DNA of 64,000 bases from Marsupella aquatica (taxonomy: Eukaryota > Marchantiophyta), in the NCBI GenBank assembly GCA_973895155.1, contig OZ316896.1, positions 16,492,001 to 16,556,000 on the forward strand, written 5' to 3'. The notes under the pieces were generated by a model that worked only from the letters and a program-made list of their open reading frames with translations, searched no databases and had not been told where the DNA came from. Positions 31,735-44,900 of the stretch are shown here, one piece after another. Each line of letters opens with the position of its first letter. Positions within the stretch are counted from its first letter, which is position 1. Both the position numbers and the translations under genes were made by a program.

Positions 31735-31990
31735 TCCAATTTTTCCTCGCTTCCTCCCCTTACGAGCGACCCTTGCATACTTGTCCTGATTGTGGATGGA
31801 TTGACATCTTTCTCCATCATCACAAGCGGGGCCGATGCCATCGTCGCCAACAAGCCCAATCCCAACCTTAGCCCCCTCTTGACCCTGTTAGCCCTGCCTC
31901 TCCCTCCTTGGAAGACTTCCGAGCACGCATAGAGTTGGGTTTGCACTCTAGACCCCCTTATAGCGTACCATCTAGGGTACATTAGACTTT
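31735..31990 (-). repeat. Dispersed repeat, copy 2 (related to 26,975-27,215)
   Basis: Same ordered blocks as copy 1, at higher GC content, with an open minus frame of 123 codons across it. The higher GC and longer frame suggest this copy is nearer the ancestral state. The two copies are 4.8 kb apart in the same orientation. Confidence 0.55.
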
Positions 31991-32439
31991 GCGTGCATAA
32001 CCACATCCCATTGGCCCTGCGCATATTGGTTTGATCCTCCTTGTTGCAACTCATGTAGCTTATCTTAGCGCATTCTATAGAGGTCTCCTACTAGTCTTTA
32101 CTCATGCTTTTTTCATAGTGGACTCTTACCCTCCCTAGTCATGGTGGTTGAGTGGGTCACCGTGAGACTGCCTCTTGTATCCATCGTTTTTGGTGGGAAG
32201 ATTGGAAACAGCTTTAGAAAGAGTACTTTCTTTGAGCCCAGTCCTTTACCGCCCGTGCTTTGTCTGACCCAGCTCACCACTCTCATCCTTCAGACAATAG
32301 ACGTCTTTGGCACTCTTGTCGTTTAGTCCAAGCTGATGAATATCATCATGCGGGCCATCCAGGCCCTTTCTTCCACCACACCAACCCCCCCGACGAGGTC
32401 ACCTTGACAACTCTTTAGTCTTCATCCATAGCCCTATGA

Positions 32440-34760
32440 TCAGCTCCCTTTGTTTGTGGAGGATTTTGAGCCTAAGGAGGATCTTTGGTTTAGTAGGGAC
32501 CACTTCACCTATGCCTTCCTCCATGCCCCGCGTTGGCGGCTTGTGGCCCCTCTGACCTTGTTTTTGAGCATAATTTTTGTGATTTATTCTTCCTTGAGGA
32601 TCCTTAGTTTAGTTTTCCAATTTTCTTCTCCTTTTGCTAGTGTATTGCAGCCGGCCATTTGCCTCCTCTTGTCTCTTGGCTCTTGAGTGCTTCTTGTTTA
32701 TTGGCCATGGCTAAATCTTCATACGGTGTTCGGCCAATAGCTATTGACAAGGTATTTCTTTGTCTTGTATCTCGTATACTTTCATCGCAATATCACTCTG
32801 CACTATCAGATCACCTCTCTCCACATCAGTTTGAAGTGGGCATTCCTGGTGGTTGTGAGATAGTTATTATGGGTATTTGCGCTACCTTGGATCTCCACCC
32901 TGATTGCGTTGTCCTTCAGGTTGATGTCTCTAACGCTTTTAACACGGTTTGTTGGGCAACAATTTTTTGTGCTTTGAGGGCGGTGGATCCAGATATCCAG
33001 CCCCTTATCCTCTTTGTCCATTATTTTATGGACTCGAGGCCCCACTCTTCTATAGTCATCACACCTCTACTGGAGTTTATACCACTATTTCTTATGTAGA
33101 AGGTAGACGTTAGGGTGATCCTTTGAGTGGACCCCTTTTTGTCATTGCCCATTTTACAATTTTACGGGAAGCCGCCATGGCCCATCCCCAGTGTATCTTC
33201 TCCTCCCTTTCAGATGACACCCACATCATTGGTCATCCTACAACGGTTATTTTTGCCCTCGCCACTCTTTCCACCCCTTTGATGGCCCTTGGTTTACGGG
33301 TTCAGCGTGTGAAGAGTCGTGCATGGAGTCCAACTGGGTTACCCTCTAGTCTTGCGCTTCCCCCTGGATTTCTACGTCCAGTCAATGGTCTTCGGGTCCT
33401 TGGCTCCCCAATCGGTATCACCTACTTTTGCTCATCTTTCATCGTTGACGCTCTACGGGCTACCTTAGCCCCTATTCCCATGCTCCCTAAGTTAGCATAT
33501 TCTTAGGCAGCATTTGGGATGTTGTTGAGGTGCATCCACCCTCGTGCATCTTATTTGGCCAGGATGCACCCCCCTACCAAGGGTCTTTGTCTCCACCTTT
33601 GAACGTTTGACGTCTCTATTTGTGAGAAGTTGGTCTCTCTTTTAGGGTCGGGTACATTGCTCTCATCTTAGTGGCTTCATCGACAACTCAGTCTTCCTAT
33701 TTCTTAGGGTGGGTTTGGGCTTACTTCCATTGAGCACCTTGCATCTTTGGCCTTTTTGGGTGTGTGGGCGACCGCCTTCTCATTGTCGGCCGATCATTTC
33801 CTTATTGAGGATCAATTTTTTTTACTTTCATCTCTCATGGAGGTAGAGGAGGGTTCCTTCCTATTTTAGGTTTATTTGCGCGCGGCGCGGTCATCATTAT
33901 CAGATCCTATGCACGTTCATTTTAAGAGTTTTTATCCTTGGATCTCGTTCATTTTTAGGTAGACCTTGTCGGGCATATGCACGTTTTCACCCTCTCTAGC
34001 ATCCTCTTTGAGGACCTGATATGAAGCAAGCTAGGATTCTTTGTTCTAGAGGGAAGGGCGCAGGAGGATGGCTCCAGGCCAATCCAGTCATTCCTCATCT
34101 GTCGATGTATTCAACAGAGTTCTTGATAGTCATGCGTCTTCGTATGGGGCTGCCTCACCCGCTTCTTGTAGATTTACCTTCTTCTTGTACTTGTGGGAAG
34201 CCTTGTGATGCCATAGGTGTCCATCTTTTTTGGTGCAGTTTGGGAGGTGAAATCATTATTTTTCACGACGTTGTGAAAGATGTGTCTGTTCATATTCTCT
34301 TGGGCTCTTTGGTATGCGTGCAGCGGGAGGTGGTACTCGAGTTACCTGGTCCTCCATCACAATGATTACGGGCGGATTTTACCATGGTCTGTGAGGGTCA
34401 ACATACTTTGGCGGATGTAGTGGTGACAAACCCATTGCACCAAGACATCATTAGGACACGACAACAATGGCAGGGGCAGCAGCGTCACGTGTGGCAACAA
34501 CAAAGGAGGCCAAATATGCTGCACAAGCTTCATTTGATGTCTTCCTCCCCTTGCTCTTGAGATATTTGGGGTCTTCATCACCAGTTTGATGGGCTTCTTT
34601 GACAAGCTTCCCGGGATGTTCATGGCCGGATGGGTCCCATGGTATCTGTTTTGACCACGCACTTTTGCCAATATATTTCAGTCACCTTAAAGCTTGCTCA
34701 AGCTTGGGCCATCTATCGTTGATCTCTTATCGTGGGTGCTAGTGTGCCCCCGTAGCAGCT
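32440..34760 (+). pseudogene. Reverse transcriptase of a non-LTR-type element, decayed
   Basis: Segments in shifting frames on + follow the order of a reverse transcriptase. SYGVRPIAIDKVFLCLVS lies at about 32,718. LSPHQFEVGIPGGCEIVI (about 32,818) precedes VVLQVDVSNAFNTV (about 32,910), which holds the first catalytic Asp. Next come PLFVIAHF and LSDDTHIIG (about 33,129-33,234), where F/YxDD is expected, then a thumb-like segment. A C-terminal Cys/His motif CTCGKPCDAIGVHLFWC lies at about 34,180-34,230. A final helical stretch runs to about 34,760. Frameshifts and stops (for example near 33,100 and 33,505) rule out function. The RT plus C-terminal CxC...H...C motif resembles RT ORFs I associate with seed-free plants and algae; that link is from memory and weak. 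Confidence 0.75.
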
Positions 34761-34889
34761 CACTTCCCTATAGGACGTTCCAATCCCACTTGCCAATTTA
34801 GTTTTGACACTTGATGTGAACCATTAGCTTTTTGCCACATTTGCTAGGAATGATGAGGACCTCGGTCCGTTTGGGTTAGTATTAGTTCC

Positions 34890-35480
34890 TCATTCTTGGT
34901 TTTTACAGGTTCCCTAATGCTCACTTCTTAGTTTTAATTCATCTTTCTTGGTTTTTAGGGGTTCCCTATTGCTCACTTCTTAGTTGTAGTTTCTCTTTCT
35001 TGGTTTTTAGGGGTTCCCTATGGTTCACTTCTTTTACGTTTGGTTTTGTCCACTTGGACCCTCTTTTGTTTGTTCTTTTGTACTAGGTTTGGTCCTTTTT
35101 TAAAAAAAGTTTGTAGATTCACTTTCTTTAGAACTCTTTTTCTTTCCTTTCATTATGCTTTGTTTTTCCCTGAATGATGCATTTTGGTGAGTATTAAAAA
35201 AAAAGACATGTAGTGTTTGACACTTTTCTCTTCTATTAGTCATTTTTTAGGTTTACATTTGCTTTTCTTTTTTCTGGCTAGGTATTTGTCCTCTTTGGAA
35301 CTCTTTTTCTTTTGCTTCATTGTACTTTGTTTTCCCATATTTACTTCCCTCTATTTTCTTCAGTTTTTAGGTTTGCACTTGCTTTTTTCTTCCTTGTGTG
35401 GTGCTCATCCTCTTTGGACCTCTTTTGCTTTGGACCACTTTTTGTTTACTTTCATTGTACTTTGTTTTTTTCCTTGGTGT
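34890..35480. repeat. T-rich tandem repeats after the reverse transcriptase
   Basis: Three copies of a 52-53 bp unit (TCTTGGTTTTTAGGGGTTCC plus CTATTGCTCACTTCTTAG) begin at 34,893, 34,946 and 34,998. A further pair about 120 bp apart (TTTTTAGGTTTACATTTGC near 35,246 and TTTTTAGGTTTGCACTTGC near 35,366) follows. Poly(A) runs near 35,104 and 35,196 could mark the 3' end of the RT element. Confidence 0.65.
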
Positions 35481-35559
35481 ATAAACTTTGGCCGAATTCT
35501 CTCCAAATTGATTCTTAGCTTTTGCTTTCCTTATTTGACTTATTTTGAAAAGGATGTAT

Positions 35560-37020
35560 TTTGCATGAACCACCACTTCAAAAAATGGCGCAACTGAGTA
35601 ATATAATTTTCAATTGATGATTCGTCCCAATTAACGCACTTTCATGATCATTATGTCCAGCACGCTCGCCACATAAATAGCCGGGCCACTTATGAGGCGC
35701 CTGCATTAATTTGGGGCGGTGGAGTGAATGTTTCTTTTTTTAGTGTAAAAAAAGCCCGGTTTCCAGCACTCAAAGTTGCAAAACATTAATATGAGAGCTT
35801 CGCTTTGACCACCACGTGGAGCTTCTGTAATTCTCGTGGCACATAACTATCCTCAGAAGTTCTCGGTTCCAGGGGTCTTTTGTCGTTCGTTGGCCAGGAA
35901 CTGAACAGTATACTAATAATATTCAATAAATGGTGCACGTTTCCCCATACTACTAGCATAAATTATTAAATTGATTTCGGCGGCAGTCAAAGATGGTATA
36001 TAGGCGACGACCTACGTCACCTATAATTCCAAACTGGTGGGGTCTTCTGCTTACAAAATTACAAAGGGCCGCGTTGCGGCCGTTCACAACTTCCGGCTGT
36101 GGGATCCACGACAGTCTGACTGCGACTATCAGCAAGTAACTGCCCTGCTGACGGCCGGCCTTGTACAGTCACCCACGTGAGTCCTACCGTCAGTACGTAC
36201 CTAGCCTGTCATGTTCCTACGGCACTATGCTATTTTCTGACGGTGCAATGGGAAAGAGTTCGAAATACCCTAATGTTTAATGTTTTGTTTTGTTGCCGAT
36301 GTGATTTAAATACCATCTTGGGTGAAAGAGAAGACACTATGATTTTTAAAAATTATTTTTTACTAAATTAAAATTTACAAGTCACATTCCCTAGATTGAA
36401 GGACTACTGCTAGCTAGAGTCTGCCACAAGGTACGAAAGTGGTGAATAATGAATGACAGAAAATCTAGCCAATTTTAGCCAACAATGGCAGAGCTGTTTA
36501 GGGTTGTGAAATCTACCAGATTTTCGTCACTGAAGATGAGGCAACCAGCCTGAGTTTTGTCAAACCAGCGAAGCAACAAGTCTGATACCTCTCAATGCAG
36601 GAAAATCACATGAGGATTTTCAAAATAGAATTAAAAAAGTTAGAAGAAACCTGGGGAAAACCAAAAAGACAATTCACACTCTCAACTGTGGCAGTCACTA
36701 TCAATTTTCACGCAAGCCTACAAATAATTTACATTTTGCAGCACAAAAAAAGGTGTCAATCTATAAACAAGCACTATTATATTCATTTTACCATCGAAGT
36801 ACACCTTTTGAGCTTTGGCCTCCACTTGTCCCTCGATCGAGAAAGTGGAATCTTAACTGACATGACCGATTGTCTACCAAATGTGAAGAAAGGAGAAAAA
36901 GAATAAAAATTGTAACTGTGAGAAAAAAAACTAAAACTAGCATTTCAAGGATAGAGAACGTTAATAAGAAATCTTAATTTTTTTTAACGTATATTAACTT
37001 CTTGATGCCAGGGACTTATG
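35560..37020. other. No recognised gene
   Basis: No sustained coding frame or repeat of note. A GC-richer patch with palindromic words (GGCGACGACCTACGTCACC near 36,003) lies at about 36,000-36,200. Confidence 0.4.
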
Positions 37021-37074
37021 GGCAATACCATCATATGTGTAAAGAACTCTCTCTACCTGGAGGTATGTGTTCAA

Positions 37075-37425
37075 TGGACCCCAAATGAAAAAGTCTTACT
37101 TGATGGGACCTTGAGTGATCTAATCTTTGAGGCTTCAGGTACCATTGATAAACCCCCAAATGAAAAGTGTTACCTGATGGGAACCCTAGTGATCCCACCA
37201 TTGACAAAACCTCCTTGGTAAGCCTTAATAAATATAAAAGGGGGCCCATGAAACAACACTTTTCATATTGGGGTCCATCACTCTATGGGTTTTTGGGGTC
37301 CATCACTGTAATACCAGTGTTATGACAAAGAGTCACCCAGTCTTTGGGGTCCATCACTATGGGTTTTTGGGGTCCATCACTGTAATACCAGTGTTATGAG
37401 AAAGAGTCACCCAGTTACCCACACC
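37075..37425. repeat. Two adjacent tandem duplications, periods about 75 and 76 bp
   Basis: First pair: CCCCAAATGAAAA begins at 37,079 and again at 37,154, each followed by a TTACYTGATGGGA block and AGTGATC. Second pair: GGGGTCCATCACT begins at 37,270 and 37,346, each followed by GGGTTTTTGGGGTCCATCAC, TGTAATACCAGTGTTATGA and AAAGAGTCACCCAGT. The copies in the second pair are nearly identical, so that duplication is recent. It lies 1.5 kb before the EDM2-like coding region. Confidence 0.85.
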
Positions 37426-38944
37426 CACCACGATGGTAGTACTGTTGAGGCAGGTCGGCGGCCAGATTTCCATCCGAGTAAACCCTTCCAGGACGGTCGT
37501 GCGAGGGTGCGATCGTGGCTGGTGGAGCTTTGTAATGATGATTACCCGCCCCTTGGCGCCTAAACCACCTGCTGAATCTTGATGGAAGTGGAGAGTCGGA
37601 AACAGTGGTCAGAGTGGCGCTCTAACTACTGGCAGTGTTCAAATGTGCCACATTAGTTGCGGATTGGGGTTTCGAAATGGTTCAGAAATGCTCTCAGGTG
37701 TGGCTCTGGCGAATGGTATGGAGTAGATCTCTCCAATTTATCTCGAAGGATGATTGGGATGAATTAGAATTGGTTTACATTATTGGGGCTGCGAATGATT
37801 GGGGTGTCTCTTCAGAGTACCCCGGCAGCGTGTCATGAGCTGGAATCGGTCAAGGAAGCTCTCCCCAATTTGTACTTGAAAGCGTGTCGTCGGTTACGAT
37901 GAGTGTAGTGCTGCTCTCTGTTTGTCTCGGAAGCATGTCATGGATTCGGACAATTTAGTACTGGTCTCGATTTTGTCTCGAATGCATGTGTCGGTGATTA
38001 CGTGATCCGTTGGGATTAGTGAAATGGAGCTCTTGAATTCGATGTTCGAGAGGGTTGAAAGCTGCCAAGGTGATGGATGTGGATTTTGTTGGACCCGAAG
38101 GGAGAAGGAAAACGCCGCGAGGGAGGCAAAGTGTCATGGACTCGTTGTAGAAGCCGCTGATGTGAAGGTAAGGGGACTACTCCTACCGTAGAAAGAAAAA
38201 AACGAGGAACTCGAGCAGACATGGCTGCGCGAACAGATTGGACAGGGGTCAAAACTCTAGTGACTCTCGAACAAGTAAGTTGGCGCTTGGAACCTTCTAC
38301 GTGGGTCCGTTCCCGGAACTCGGTGGTACCACTGCGCCTTCAGAAGTGGAGGGTGGTTGGGGACGGTAGGACGACGAAAGAGCAGATCCGTGACTATGCA
38401 ACTAGATGTCGTGAGTTCTCGACGACATATCAGACCTCATTACATTCTGAGGAGGGAGATGAGGATACTGTCGTTTCGACATCTCTTCCATCGACAGAAT
38501 TCCACCGGCCCAGTAGTCCCGTTCCGACGTAAGTGCCTGAACTTGCTGAGGCAGGGGCAAAAAGAACACGGATGATGTGGATTGTTCTCCGATTGAATTT
38601 TGCAGCACAGGAAATCTGGCTACGTCTGATAGTTTTGAGAGTCTTTCGTAGTTTGCCTGTAGATGTGTCCTCGTTCCGAAGTTGTGACCCATTGCAAGCT
38701 AGTAACGTTAGTTAATATTGCGAACAGCCGCGGGAATCCATTCTTTCTATATGCAGACCACTCACTCTGTAACTTTGAACACTTGCAACGGGGTGTCGTT
38801 AATGATTAGCATTATCCGAAATTCTAGAATGCGGGGTTTCGATGAGGTTTGCGGTGGCCGACTTAGAGAATTTAGCTTTCCATCGACGACAAAACTGTTC
38901 AGAATTTTGTGTTCTTGAAATTGTTTGCTCACGAGATTTCGCAG
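37426..38944 (+). other. Upstream region and probable 5' exon(s) of the EDM2-like gene
   Basis: The first exon I can fix starts at 38,945 in phase 2, so an upstream exon must carry the start codon unless translation starts at the ATG at 39,003. A 103-codon open frame starts with ATG at 38,221, and shorter frames follow, but none splices obviously into 38,945. Promoter elements are not recognisable. Confidence 0.35.
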
Positions 38945-41900
38945 GGTAGAAGAGGAGGCTTATTTGGAAGATCGCGGACAGTCGTCGAGTGTAACGCATG
39001 CAATGGTTGACGAAGGAGACATGTTAGTGCGAAGTCCTGATGGGGGACCAGCTCCTTCGAGTGGATCCGAGTTCACCAATGCAGACGGTTACATTTCCGG
39101 GCAGGAGGAAGAGAGTGAATCAGAGAAGGAAGAGCTAGAAGAGGATAGCGTTGAGCTTACAATTAAGGAGGCACACGATTTTAAGATTTTCCGGCCCGAT
39201 GATGAGGAGAAAAAAGTACCTGCGTCGATTCTAGACTTAGACTTCGATGGCAAACAGAGTCAAGTAGGCAGCACAAGGTTGCATCTAGAGGGGTACTCCT
39301 CCACTCATTCATCTCGGTCTTTATTATGGACAATAGACTCATGGGCCTTGAAGCAAGACGGAGAAGGGAAGCTGAGGCCGTACGTTCGGGACACCACCAA
39401 GGGTTTATGGTAAGCCTGTCTCGTGCCACCCGGCCTATTTTCTCGTGATCAAATCATAAGTGGCTTCGTTTTTTTAGGGTTTCATGCTCAGTTTTGTGTA
39501 CTGAACTCGAAGGTCCGCTAGATACCTGTGCCGCGATTTTTGGGCATTGTCAGGAAGCATATTTTAGGAGGGAATTTATTGGATTGGAAGAGTTGTTGAC
39601 GTGCAGACTGTGAGCATGAAGTAGACGAACTGCCATGGAACTCGCTGGCGTCCCATGGTTGTGAAGGGTAAGATAGGGTCCAGAATTCTTTGGTGATGAA
39701 TTCGCAACACGACACTATCCCGTAGCGTTCATATAGGTGCTTTATGAGAAGGAGATTAAGCGGGCACTGCTTCAACGATTTGGACGATGTAGACCGCTTT
39801 GAAGATTTTGTTTTTAAATTTGATGTTACTCTCATAGACATCGGTCGGACACGAGAACTTGGGACCTCCACTCAATGCTCTTGAAATGCTTACTCGAAGT
39901 CCACGTTGAAAGGAAGTCTGACAGAATCTGTAATTGACGACGTAGGATCTGTTTCACAGAAAAGGTTCCTGAACAATCCTTAGGTTGAAGGAATTGATGG
40001 GTTCGAGTGCGTCCTATGATGTAATTCCTGGTTCAGCACGGCTAGCGTGGCCTTAGTTGTGGTTTGTACATACGAGCAGGTCTAAATTAGCGCCATATTG
40101 GTTGGTGCTTTCCAAGGAGTTTTTCTGAGCAGAGTTAAGGCTTTCTGCATCAAAGCGTGTGGATAATGTTCAAGTATCTGTAGTGACGCAGATGTTCATT
40201 AGTGCCGAACTCCGAAGGTTATTTGGTTGACATGCCATAGTCTTTTAGGTGTGCGTTGTCGAAGAAGTGGATAAGGTGTATTTGAGGTCTTGTTAGCCAG
40301 ATGAAATTGTACTGTTTAGATCAGCGATTGAATGGAGAACTTTTCTCTGTGTAGCATCTTTGGATTTTTGGTATTTTTGGTATTTTTGGTATTTTTGGTA
40401 TTGTTTGGTGTGTTTTGTGTCTGAGTTGTAGATCAAGGGCAAATATTCTGGCTCTTTACCATGGACGGGCTCAGAACTGATTGATTTGGCTAAGCTTGGC
40501 TTACGCTGTCTGGCAGGATCAAGCTTCGGAGACCACTCAGAGAGTATATAGTATCCTTACGTGGTGCTTTCCTCATAGCCAAGTTTCTGGAGCTTGCCAT
40601 GACATCCAAGGAAACCGATGCAAAAAATTGTTTGAATAAACTAGAAAACATTTGGTATGGTCATACATTTCTTTTCGGTTTCAATTCTCAGAACCTTTTG
40701 TAGTAAATCGTTTCACATGCACTTCCGTTCTCACCCCTTCAGGAAAAATGCAGGTCGAGGGACGAAATAAAGACAGTTTTGTTGAAGTATTATCCCTCAG
40801 TTGTCGAGAAGGTGGTACGGTCCACACAAGGTCCGAAATTGGCACGAATGACTCCTGTGAGTAATTTGCACTTTCCTACCAATTTTTCTTTCTTTTAGAA
40901 GGTTGTTTTCTTTACTTCGTCTTGCAGACCAGTTTCCTTCGCATCTATGTTGCTACGTTCTTGGCACACAACATATACTCTCAGTCTCTAGCACCATCTG
41001 AGGATCGGTGAACTTGAAAATAGACTTGATTCTATCATGTTATCTACTAACCATCGTTTAGGTTTGTACTCTCCGTAACGTCTTGATTGATTGAACTCTT
41101 TAATTGAAGTCTGGTTTTAACCCGGTCTGGCGTGATGTGAACCGATGCAATTTCTATTAAATTTAAGTTGGAAAAGAAATATATGAGTAATTTGAATGGG
41201 AGAAGTCCGACTTGTTTTATTTAATTGCTTTTCTATATTTCACTTGTTCTTTCTGGCGTTTGCACGATTTGAGGTTCTTTGGACTTCGAAGTCAAAGTCA
41301 ATGCAATTTCTACCTTTTACCTTCTCTCCCATTTCCGGAGGAACTGTGGACTAGAACATCAGGGTAGTGCCATGATTACTTGAGGTTTTCTGATGCAGAT
41401 CGTAAAGAATATGGAATCTCTATTGAGGGGAATGTTGAAAAAAGGAAACCCTGTAGCTATTGTGAAGGTGAAACACTCAAACTTTCTGTGGATATGCAAT
41501 ACCAGTGTATATGATGAAGTTTGCATGTTCGCTTCTTTGTCTTGAGGTGGAAGTGTGGCTAGTTCCCCCCTCATGTCCACTGAGGATGCCATTCTAGGTG
41601 CTATGACATTCACTTATTCATAATGGAGAAAGAAAAAGTCCTCAGTCCGTATGTGTTGTGATGTCTATGGGATTAATGGAACGTCTTATAAAGTGTTGTT
41701 TTCCACGATTGAGGATCATGGGTTCGTCTTATTGGTTTCTACTTATATTTATCTAATGGGAAGAAAGGGAAATATATGTCCATGCTGGCTGATCATTTTA
41801 CTACCTTGCAAATTTGTGCTTAAGAATGTACGGGGTGGCAATTTATAGCTGTCGATGATGTCCACAATTTTTATTCATGCCACTTCTGCAATTTGAGTCT

Positions 41901-44900
41901 CAGTTTTGTACTGGAATGGTAAGAACACCTAGAGGAAGCTCATCATCATCCTCGCCTTACTTTGCTGTTCACATTTTCGCTTGGACGCAACTGCAGAGAC
42001 CATCATCCAGTAACGAAACGAAATCGGACAATAAACGGAGGCGGATGGAGGAACTGGACCCAGAAATTTTTCCAGAAAAGGAGGAAGTTCTTAAAGAGAG
42101 AACGAATACAGCCTCGACCATATCCGTTTCAAATAAACGGAAACGTGTCATAGAATCTGATTTTGAAGATGAGTCTGGTTCAGAAGATCATGTACCGCTA
42201 TCTCAACGACAATTTCAGTTCTCGGTGAGATCACAAAGGGATGAAGTGGTCGAGCATAGAGTGAGAAGGAACGAACCCGACACTTACAATGAGAGCAGGA
42301 AGCACGAGCAGGACAGTGGTGCCTCTGCTGGTCTTCGTCTATCCCCCGACTTGAACAAAAATGATACTTCTTCAAGGTCTGTGTACACCAATGAGAGCAA
42401 GAAGCACGATCAGTACAGTGGTGGCTCTGCTGGTCTTCGTCATTCTCCCGCCTTCAACAAAAATGATGCTTCTTCGAGGTCTGTTTACACCAACATCTGT
42501 AATCGGAGAAAAATATTAGAAAATAAGCTCAAATTTGGACAATCGTGCGGAAGTAAGGAGATTCTGCAATCAATTGATGATCCAAGTCATTAGAGTTGGC
42601 ATGAAATAAGGGTGGAGTGACATCTCACATCTCACATGATCGTTGTCTGTGAAGGTGGGATGAGGGAGGGATTGACCAGGAAGGAGAGCAAGAATATCAG
42701 GACATTGCTGATGCTTATGGTGGCCAAAGTGACGGACTTGGTGAAATTGTCGATGATGACGATGAGGAACTTGGAGATTCAGCTTTCTGTGCCATATGCG
42801 ATGATGGTGGTGATTTGCTTTTGTATGTTCGTTGTCCGCCTTTTTCTGTGCCTACATTTCAAAAGTTTGAAACTTTCTTGCATGATTGGATAGATCAGTT
42901 GGACAAGATCTCTTCTGTTGTCTTAGTGTTTGACAGCTGGCAGATTGCCACTGAGTGTGCATTTATGTCACTTGCCCAAGTGGGGCTCCGTGGACTTAAG
43001 TTTCAATTGAATTCAATGTCATCAACCTTTCCATACGATGTTTTATTAACGTCTGATACACGAGTTGAAGTTACTCAATGTGTGAGAGTTTGACCTGGTC
43101 TGTGACAGGTGTGATGGTCCATGCATGCGTTCCTTCCATGCATCTGAAGAAAGTGCCGCGAGAAGTGAATCTCAGTGTAGATCGCTTGGATATGATCCAG
43201 ATGAAGTCAGGGTCAGTGTCAGCAATTGAAAAATTAACCAGCCCATTTGTTGTTCCTTGCCATTACAGGCCATATTTCATGAAGTTTCGGTAGACTACCT
43301 TAGATGTGACCAACTCTGATAAGTTTTGGGACCTGAATGATAGGGCTATTTAAAATCAATGACTAAGCCTTCTAGTTATTCTGAAGATGTTTTATCCTCG
43401 GTTTCAGGAATTTGAATAATAGGTCCTTTTTCGTGAAAGTGGATCATGACAATTGCTCTTCTAACAAGGTTGGTGGAAAACAGGGGATGGGAAGCTGGAA
43501 ATGCGCGAACTGTGTCCATGGTCAACATCAATGCTTCATATGTGGTCAGCTGGGCAGAAGTGAGGGAGATGACAAAGAGGTCAGTAGGGACATCACTAAT
43601 TGGCATGAGGATGGGTTCGGTGAAAGTTTTCTCAAGTGAAGCTCTAGCTATGTAGAGTAGTTAACCTTTCCTCCAATGCTTGCGGGGTGAAAGCATTGCG
43701 GACAGTCCCCAGTACTGTATTAATGGGTGGGCTCACTTGCATAATCATTTATCGGCTTGGAAAAACCATATGAAACAACATTATAGTAAATCAAACTTTA
43801 CCCTTGTCAGTTGGCCTGAAGCAAGATTGCTACGCTTTAATTTCTCCCTCGTTTTACTGCATTCCAGGTTTATATTTGTGATGTTGCGCTTTGTGGGCGG
43901 TTCTATCACCCGGGGTGTCTTGCAAAGTGGAAGAAGGAGGAAACGTTCACTACCATCACGGATGAGGACGCCTTCATTCAAGGTGTGAAGGCAGGGGTTG
44001 GAGAATTTTGCTGTCCAGCACATAAGTGTAGAAGGTGTGGAGAAGGTGAACAGGAGGGAGGTGATGACAACTCCATGAAATTAGCAAAATGTCGACGGTG
44101 TCCAAAGGCTTATCATAAAAATTGTTTACCCAAGTGAGTAATTGTTAGTCTCTTTGATCTCTGTATTGAACTACCGTAAGAGCCAGGTGGCAGCACAACT
44201 GCACTCATGTCGCCTATCTAATCTTCCCCATTATGATTGAATTTTTTAACAGTCCAGGAAGACCAATATGCTGGGCAAGGGACATACAGAAAGCTAGAGC
44301 CAATAAAGGCAATTGTTTAGCGAGGGAGACACCGTCTTATTGGGATTTCATTTCTGGTCAACCGAAAGAGATTGCCTGTCTAAGATAGATAAGGTTGTAA
44401 CCAATACTGAACTTTAAAATTCACGGAACCTCGAAATTGTCGGCTAGGAAGTAATGAGCGGCGTGTCAGCTAAAAGGGAACCAACCATGTTCCAAGAACA
44501 GAAGGATGCAAGTGGAAGAATGTACAGCAAGTAATAATTATTATAACCGAAAGTTGTAGATTTTATTTCTTTCGTTTGTACTTCTATGAACGGCATTTCT
44601 AATACAGGCTTGACCATCATCAGCAAGAATCTTGCATAAACAGGGTGTCGGAGAAACCTTTACTAAAATAGAAGTTGCTATACCCAGACTGAATTCTAAC
44701 AACAGTACTTCCCATGTTTTCGAGAATGAGTTTTCCGTCTGGTTTTGCTTGGATATATTTTATTTCTCATTGTTGAGTCTAGCGATAGCATCTCTGTTTT
44801 TGAAAGAGATATGCAGTATTATGTATGAGTTAGTTGGATCTCCCTACTCCAGTGTTCAACCCAATTAGCTTCTCCTACAAGATGCATCTAACCTACGTTA

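Noticed and set aside
36595-36906. 103-codon + ORF
   Set aside because: No recognisable domain, poor coding character, and no neighbours to support it.
39470-39900. Possible exons between 39,470 and 39,900 of the EDM2-like gene
   Set aside because: The exon ending at 39,409 joins 40,517 directly in phase to give the conserved WIKL motif; the candidates hit stops and break that join.
40361-40404. GTATTTTTG repeat as a CRISPR-like or regulatory array
   Set aside because: It is a plain intronic microsatellite; no spacers and a plant nuclear context.
44257-44390. Open segment beginning RPICWARD as an exon after the third PHD finger
   Set aside because: It does not resemble the family. The exon at 45,250 continues the conserved CLPKSISFDKEPIRAW sequence in the right phase.
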